Origin: Paraperlucidibaca sp.
GTDB lineage: Bacteria; Pseudomonadota; Gammaproteobacteria; Pseudomonadales; Moraxellaceae
Assembly: GCA_018066805.1 (NCBI GenBank)
Contig: JAGPVX010000017.1
Span: 1 to 61,583, forward strand
Direction: 5' to 3'
Length of the DNA: 61,583 nucleotides
Both the position numbers and the translations under genes were made by a program. Of the stretch, positions 57,711-61,583 are shown one piece after another; positions within the stretch are counted from its first letter, which is position 1; each line of letters starts with the position of its first letter. The notes below the pieces were generated by a model that was not told the DNA's origin, did no database searches, and worked only from the letters and a program-made list of their open reading frames with translations.

Positions 57711-59926
57711 GTGCCACTAATACCGAATTGCGCGAATGGATTGTTACCGGTGCCGATGGTCTCGACGAGCTATTGGTCGATGAATTAATTGCGCTTGGTG
57801 CTAGTCAGCCACGCCAGCTCAAAGGTGCAATTTCGGTGCAAGCCGATCTGGCCACTGGTTATCGTCTGTGCTTATGGTCGCGTTTAGCTTCGCGCGTGCT
57901 GCTGCCGCTGTTTAGCGTGCCTTCTGGTGATCCCGACAAGTTATTCCAAACCGCACTGAAATATCCTTGGGAAAATGTGCTGCGTGAAGACGCTAGTTTT
58001 GCCATTCGTGCTGCCGCCTCTAAAGGCGTAGCCACCCACACACGCTTTGCTAGCCTACGTTTAAAAGATGGCATCGTGGATCGCTTTCGTGATCGCACCG
58101 GCAACCGGCCGTCAGTCGATAGTGAGCAGCCAGATCTCAGCCTGCACTTGTTCATTGAAGAAGAAAATATCAGCGTTAGCATCGATTTTTCTGGCGATAG
58201 CTTGCACAAGCGTGGCTACCGCGTGGCGCAAACCGACGCGCCTTTAAAGGAAACATTGGCCGCCGCTTTGCTCATGCAAGCCGGCTGGCCAGCGCGCGGC
58301 CAAGGTCGTTTATTTGACCCAATGTGTGGCTCCGGTACTGTGCTCATTGAAGCCGCGCAAATGTGGGCCGATATTGCTCCAGGCTTGGCGCGTGTGCGTT
58401 TTGGCTTCGAAGGCTGGATGGGCCATGACGTAAACGTGTGGCGCGAAGTACGCGATGAGGCCGTAGCCATGCGACTCGCGGCTCAGGAAAAATCACCACC
58501 GCAATTAGTTGGTTTTGATACCAACCCCGATGCGCTTCGCAGTGCCCAACGTAACGCGCAAGCCGCTGGTGTTGCGCAGTGGATGCATTTCGCCCAGCAC
58601 AGCATTGGTGACTGGCCATTGCCCAACGACTGGGATGCTGCCGAGACCGGCGCAGGTGAAAACTTCACTGTGCCCGGCGTAATCGCCACTAATCCGCCCT
58701 ATGGCGAGCGTTTGGGCGAAGAAGACAGCATTAAATATGTGTATCGCGCACTCGGCCGCGAGCTGCGCAAGCATCTGCCGAATTGGGATGCCGTAGTGCT
58801 GGCCGCCAATATCGAGCATGCCGATGCCTTAGGCCTAGAGCATAAAAATACGCAGCGCCTGTTTAACGGCGCGCTGCCGATTTTTGCTCGCCATGGTCGC
58901 GTGATTCCAGCCGAAGCTGAGTTGCCGCTGGCGTTTTATCCTAGCGATGATGAGCTGCCGCCCGAGGCCATGGATTTTGCCAACCGCCTGCAGAAGAATC
59001 TAAAAGCGGCGCTGAAAATCGCCAATGCCGAGGGCATCCGCTGTTTCCGTCTTTATGATGCTGACTTGCCTGAGTTCAACTTAGCCGTCGATGTCTACGA
59101 TGGCCGTTTGCATGTGCAGGAATACGCGCCGCCGAAAACCATCGATCCTGAAAAAGCGGCGATGCGCTTTAAGCTGGCATTGCGTGCGATTCGCCACATC
59201 ATGGGTCTGCATCGCGACAAAGTCTTTTTGAAAGTGCGTGAGCGCCAAAGTGGCAAGCAGCAGTACGAAAAGCAGGCCAAGCGCGGTAAGTTTTTTGAAG
59301 TGCGCGAAGGTAAGGCGCAGCTATTGGTCAACCTCACAGACTACCTCGACACCGGTCTGTTTTTAGATCACCGCCCAATGCGCGAACGCATTGCTCGTGA
59401 GGCTGAAGGCACTCATTTCCTCAACCTGTTTGCCTACACGGGTACGGTTAGTGTGCACGCTGCTTTAGCCGGCGCGCTGAGCACCACGACCATCGATTTA
59501 TCGCCAACGTATTTGCTCTGGGCTGAACGTAACTTAGCCCTGAATGGCTTGCCCGATGAGCAAAATCGCCTGATTCAGGCTGATGTCATGGCGTGGTTGC
59601 AGGAAGAAGTTGCGACGCGACCGATTGAGCAATACGAACTGATTTTCCTTGATCCGCCGACGTTCTCTAACTCGAAACGCAGCGAAGATGTTTTCGATGT
59701 GCAGCGCGATCACGTGCGCATGCTGCAACTGACCATGCGCTTACTAACTGATGACGGCACGCTGTATTTCTCCAATAACTTCCGCAAATTCGGCCTCGAT
59801 GAGGCGCTGATGGCGCAGTTTGAGATCGAGGACATCAGTGCTGAGACCATTGGTTTTGATTATCAGCGCAACCAAAAAATCCACCGTTGCTGGCGCATTC
59901 GCCATCGCAACCGCCCTGAGTCCTAA
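57707..59926 (+). CDS. rlmL: Bifunctional 23S rRNA methyltransferase RlmKL
   Basis: RlmL/RlmKL makes m2G2445 and m7G2069 in 23S rRNA. The 739-residue fusion has a THUMP domain (about 50-160), the RlmL methyltransferase ([15 protein letters not shown], then [10 protein letters not shown]) and the C-terminal RlmK half ([31 protein letters not shown]). Both halves keep their SAM and NPPY/DPP catalytic motifs, so both activities are expected. It overlaps pyrD by 4 nt. Confidence 0.97.
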   Translation: MSATNTELREWIVTGADGLDELLVDELIALGASQPRQLKGAISVQADLATGYRLCLWSRLASRVLLPLFSVPSGDPDKLFQTALKYPWENVLREDASFAIRAAASKGVATHTRFASLRLKDGIVDRFRDRTGNRPSVDSEQPDLSLHLFIEEENISVSIDFSGDSLHKRGYRVAQTDAPLKETLAAALLMQAGWPARGQGRLFDPMCGSGTVLIEAAQMWADIAPGLARVRFGFEGWMGHDVNVWREVRDEAVAMRLAAQEKSPPQLVGFDTNPDALRSAQRNAQAAGVAQWMHFAQHSIGDWPLPNDWDAAETGAGENFTVPGVIATNPPYGERLGEEDSIKYVYRALGRELRKHLPNWDAVVLAANIEHADALGLEHKNTQRLFNGALPIFARHGRVIPAEAELPLAFYPSDDELPPEAMDFANRLQKNLKAALKIANAEGIRCFRLYDADLPEFNLAVDVYDGRLHVQEYAPPKTIDPEKAAMRFKLALRAIRHIMGLHRDKVFLKVRERQSGKQQYEKQAKRGKFFEVREGKAQLLVNLTDYLDTGLFLDHRPMRERIAREAEGTHFLNLFAYTGTVSVHAALAGALSTTTIDLSPTYLLWAERNLALNGLPDEQNRLIQADVMAWLQEEVATRPIEQYELIFLDPPTFSNSKRSEDVFDVQRDHVRMLQLTMRLLTDDGTLYFSNNFRKFGLDEALMAQFEIEDISAETIGFDYQRNQKIHRCWRIRHRNRPES

Positions 59927-59929
59927 GGC

Positions 59930-60169
59930 GTGCTTGAGCTGCTAGGCACTGTTGGCTGTCATCTCTGCGATGACGCTGAACGCGTGCTCAAGCAGCTTAG
60001 CCTGGTGCGGCCGATAGCATGGCAATACATCGATATTGCGCTCGATGATGCGCTTTGCCTGCAGTTTGGCGAGCGTATTCCTGTGCTGCGCCATGGTGAG
60101 GGCGCCGCGCTCTATTGGCCATTTTCGGCTCTCGATATTGAGCGCTTTTTAGAGCAACGCATTACCTAA
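59930..60169 (+). CDS. Glutaredoxin-like thioredoxin-fold protein (DUF836 type)
   Basis: The 79-residue protein starts at GTG 59930, 3 nt after the rlmL stop codon. It has the redox motif CHLC (GTVGCHLCDDAERVL), followed by a thioredoxin-fold body with RIPVLRH, where the cis-proline is expected. Such small proteins often follow rlmL in gammaproteobacteria. The redox partner is unknown. Confidence 0.85.
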   Translation: MLELLGTVGCHLCDDAERVLKQLSLVRPIAWQYIDIALDDALCLQFGERIPVLRHGEGAALYWPFSALDIERFLEQRIT

Positions 60170-60255
60170 TAAAAGTAGTTCTTGAGAAGATGCGTAATGA
60201 ATGATAGAACCGCTCGGTCACGCCGTTATTTCGATCGGCGATTTTGGAGTCTGTC

Positions 60256-61401
60256 ATGTCACTTTATCCCTCATATTTTAATGAAACCCATAAAATAGCC
60301 CGCCACAGTGCTCGCCAATTCGTTACCCGCGAAGTACTGCCGCATATCAATGATTGGGAAGAGACCGGTACTTTTCCGCGCGAAATCTATGAAAAAGCCG
60401 CTAATGCAGGCTTGCTTGGTGTTGGCTATCCCGAAGAGTTAGGCGGCACAGGTGAAGATATTTTCTTAAAAATCGCCATGACCGAAGAAATTATGCGCTC
60501 TGGCTCTGGTGGCTTTGCTGCTAGCCTTGGCTCGCTTGATATTGCCTTACCACCCATCGTGAAATGGGGCAGCGACGATCTTCGCCAGCGCTACGCTGTG
60601 CCAACACTGCAAGGCAAAATGATCGCCGCGCTGGCAATTACTGAGCCATCAGGCGGCTCCGATGTTGCTGGATTAAAAACGCGCGCAGAGCGTGTTGGCG
60701 ACGACTATGTCGTTAATGGCAGCAAAATTTACATCACCTCGGGCATTCGTGCCGATTTCTACGTTACTGCCGTGCGTACAGGCGGCCCTGGCTATGCCGG
60801 CATCAGCTTATTGGTTATTGACCGCAATGCACCCGGTGTCTCAACTGGCAAACCATTGCGCAAAATGGGTTGGTGGGCATCTGATACCGCTGAAGTATTT
60901 TTTGATGATGTGAAAGTGCCAGCAAGCAACTTGATCGGCAGCGAAAATGCTGGATTTCTGCTGATCATGAGTAACTTTCAAATGGAACGTTTGAACCTAT
61001 CGATCATGGCCAATATGACGTCAACGCTGGCCTTGGAAGAAAGCCTGCGCTGGGCAAAAGAGCGCGAAGCTTTTGGCAAGCATTTAGGTCGTATGCCGAT
61101 CATTCGCCATAAGCTCGCTGATATGGCGACACGCTTAGAGGCTAGTCGTGAGTTCACCTATCGCGTGGCAGCACGTATGAGCGAAGGCATTCCTTCGCTG
61201 AAAGAAGTGTCGATGGCGAAAAACTTTGCCACCCAAGTGAGTGACTTCATCACTACCGAAGCCGTGCAAATTTTCGGCGGCATGGGTTATATGCGCGAGT
61301 CTTTGGTTGAACGTTTGTATCGAGATAACCGGATTCTCTCCATTGGCGGCGGCACCTATGAGATCATGAACGAAGTGATAGCCAAACAATTGGATCTTTA
61401 G
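60256..61401 (+). CDS. Acyl-CoA dehydrogenase
   Basis: The protein (381 aa) is an FAD-dependent acyl-CoA dehydrogenase: ALAITEPSGGSDVAGLKT and the C-terminal FGGMGYMRE are family signatures. At the usual catalytic position (YEGT in medium-chain enzymes) it has GGGT, while Glu244 lies in NFQMERLNLS, the helix-G position used by isovaleryl- and long-chain-type enzymes. A long- or branched-chain substrate is inferred. ATG 60256 is preceded by TTGGAG. It shares a base with the next gene (TAGTG). Confidence 0.9.
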   Translation: MSLYPSYFNETHKIARHSARQFVTREVLPHINDWEETGTFPREIYEKAANAGLLGVGYPEELGGTGEDIFLKIAMTEEIMRSGSGGFAASLGSLDIALPPIVKWGSDDLRQRYAVPTLQGKMIAALAITEPSGGSDVAGLKTRAERVGDDYVVNGSKIYITSGIRADFYVTAVRTGGPGYAGISLLVIDRNAPGVSTGKPLRKMGWWASDTAEVFFDDVKVPASNLIGSENAGFLLIMSNFQMERLNLSIMANMTSTLALEESLRWAKEREAFGKHLGRMPIIRHKLADMATRLEASREFTYRVAARMSEGIPSLKEVSMAKNFATQVSDFITTEAVQIFGGMGYMRESLVERLYRDNRILSIGGGTYEIMNEVIAKQLDL

Positions 61402-61583
61402 TGCCCGAATTTATTCATCAAACCTCTGCCAGCGCGCTCACCGAGAGTTTGCCGCGTTGGCAGCACGCCCAACCGCTGGCCATCGACTCCGAGTTCATTC
61501 GGGTCGACACGTTTTATCCCATACTGGGCCTACTACAACTTGGCGATGGCCACGGCGAAATGCTCGTCGATCCTGTCGCCATT
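61401..61583 (+). CDS. rnd: Ribonuclease D, 5' part only
   Basis: The reading frame starts GTG at 61401, overlapping the stop of the acyl-CoA dehydrogenase gene by one base (TAGTG), and runs open to the window edge (61 codons). The DEDD exonuclease motif I is visible in LAIDSEFIRVDTFYPILGLL, followed by QLGDG, as in RNase D, which trims the 3' ends of tRNA and other small RNAs. The remainder of the gene lies outside the window. Confidence 0.88.
   Translation, partial: MPEFIHQTSASALTESLPRWQHAQPLAIDSEFIRVDTFYPILGLLQLGDGHGEMLVDPVAI

Overview
The window is chromosomal core DNA of a gammaproteobacterium. G+C looks close to 50% by eye and codon use looks even throughout. The gene orders tRNA-Pro/tRNA-Arg | tig-clpP-clpX-lon-hupB-ppiD, gloB-mltD, rnhA-dnaQ, mnmA-hflD-purB, rluE | icd and pepN-pyrD-rlmL point to the Pseudomonadales/Oceanospirillales side of the class. 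The species cannot be fixed from this sequence. No prophage, insertion sequence, CRISPR array or obvious island is visible. Nearly all of the window is protein coding and no gene-free stretch inside it exceeds about 300 bases.

Layout, left to right. (1) 1-515: a minus-strand tRNA operon with its own stable-RNA-type promoter. tRNA-Pro(TGG) is followed by tRNA-Arg(TCT), whose anticodon is split by a 276-nt group I intron. (2) 0.7-9.2 kb: a protein quality-control block (trigger factor, ClpP, ClpX, Lon with a sigma-32-like promoter, HU, PpiD). (3) 9.2-18.0 kb, minus: fabI, then an operon gloB-mltD-yejA-yejB-yejE-yejF that joins a lytic transglycosylase to an oligopeptide ABC importer. (4) 18.0-21.7 kb, plus: a tightly overlapping run of a methyltransferase-like gene, rnhA, dnaQ, nudC and sohB. 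(5) 21.7-25.8 kb, minus: metH and, downstream, a small membrane protein preceded by a three-way-junction RNA leader. (6) 25.9-31.2 kb: nfuA, a DAHP synthase, a TSUP permease divergent from cysB, cysH and thrH. (7) 31.3-37.9 kb, minus: mnmA-hflD-purB-roxA-pabB and rluE. (8) 37.9-42.0 kb, plus: icd, clpS, clpA. (9) 42.06-42.25 kb: a pair of 68-bp perfect palindromes between clpA and ppsR. (10) 42.3-45.8 kb: divergent ppsR and ppsA. (11) 45.9-51.0 kb: a Rieske protein, an SLT transglycosylase, an NAD(P)-fold protein, rraA, corA, mdh and a QueD-family protein. (12) 51.1-61.6 kb: a 30-residue acidic mini-ORF, nadK, three DUF-type genes, pepN, pyrD, rlmL, a thioredoxin-fold protein, an acyl-CoA dehydrogenase and the 5' end of rnd.

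The genes work together mainly as housekeeping: protein folding and AAA+ proteolysis (tig, clpPXAS, lon, ppiD), cell-wall turnover and peptide import (mltD, slt, yej), sulfur assimilation (cysB, cysH, TSUP permease), methionine, aromatic and folate precursors (metH, aroG, pabB), central carbon (icd, mdh, ppsA with its kinase ppsR), and tRNA/rRNA modification (mnmA, rluE, rlmL).

The most unusual signals are not proteins. They are the group I intron inside the tRNA-Arg(UCU) anticodon, and the twin palindromes that share an 18-nt loop and six inner stem pairs but have unrelated, perfectly self-complementary outer stems of identical length. A third is the leader that hides the ribosome-binding site of the small membrane protein downstream of metH.
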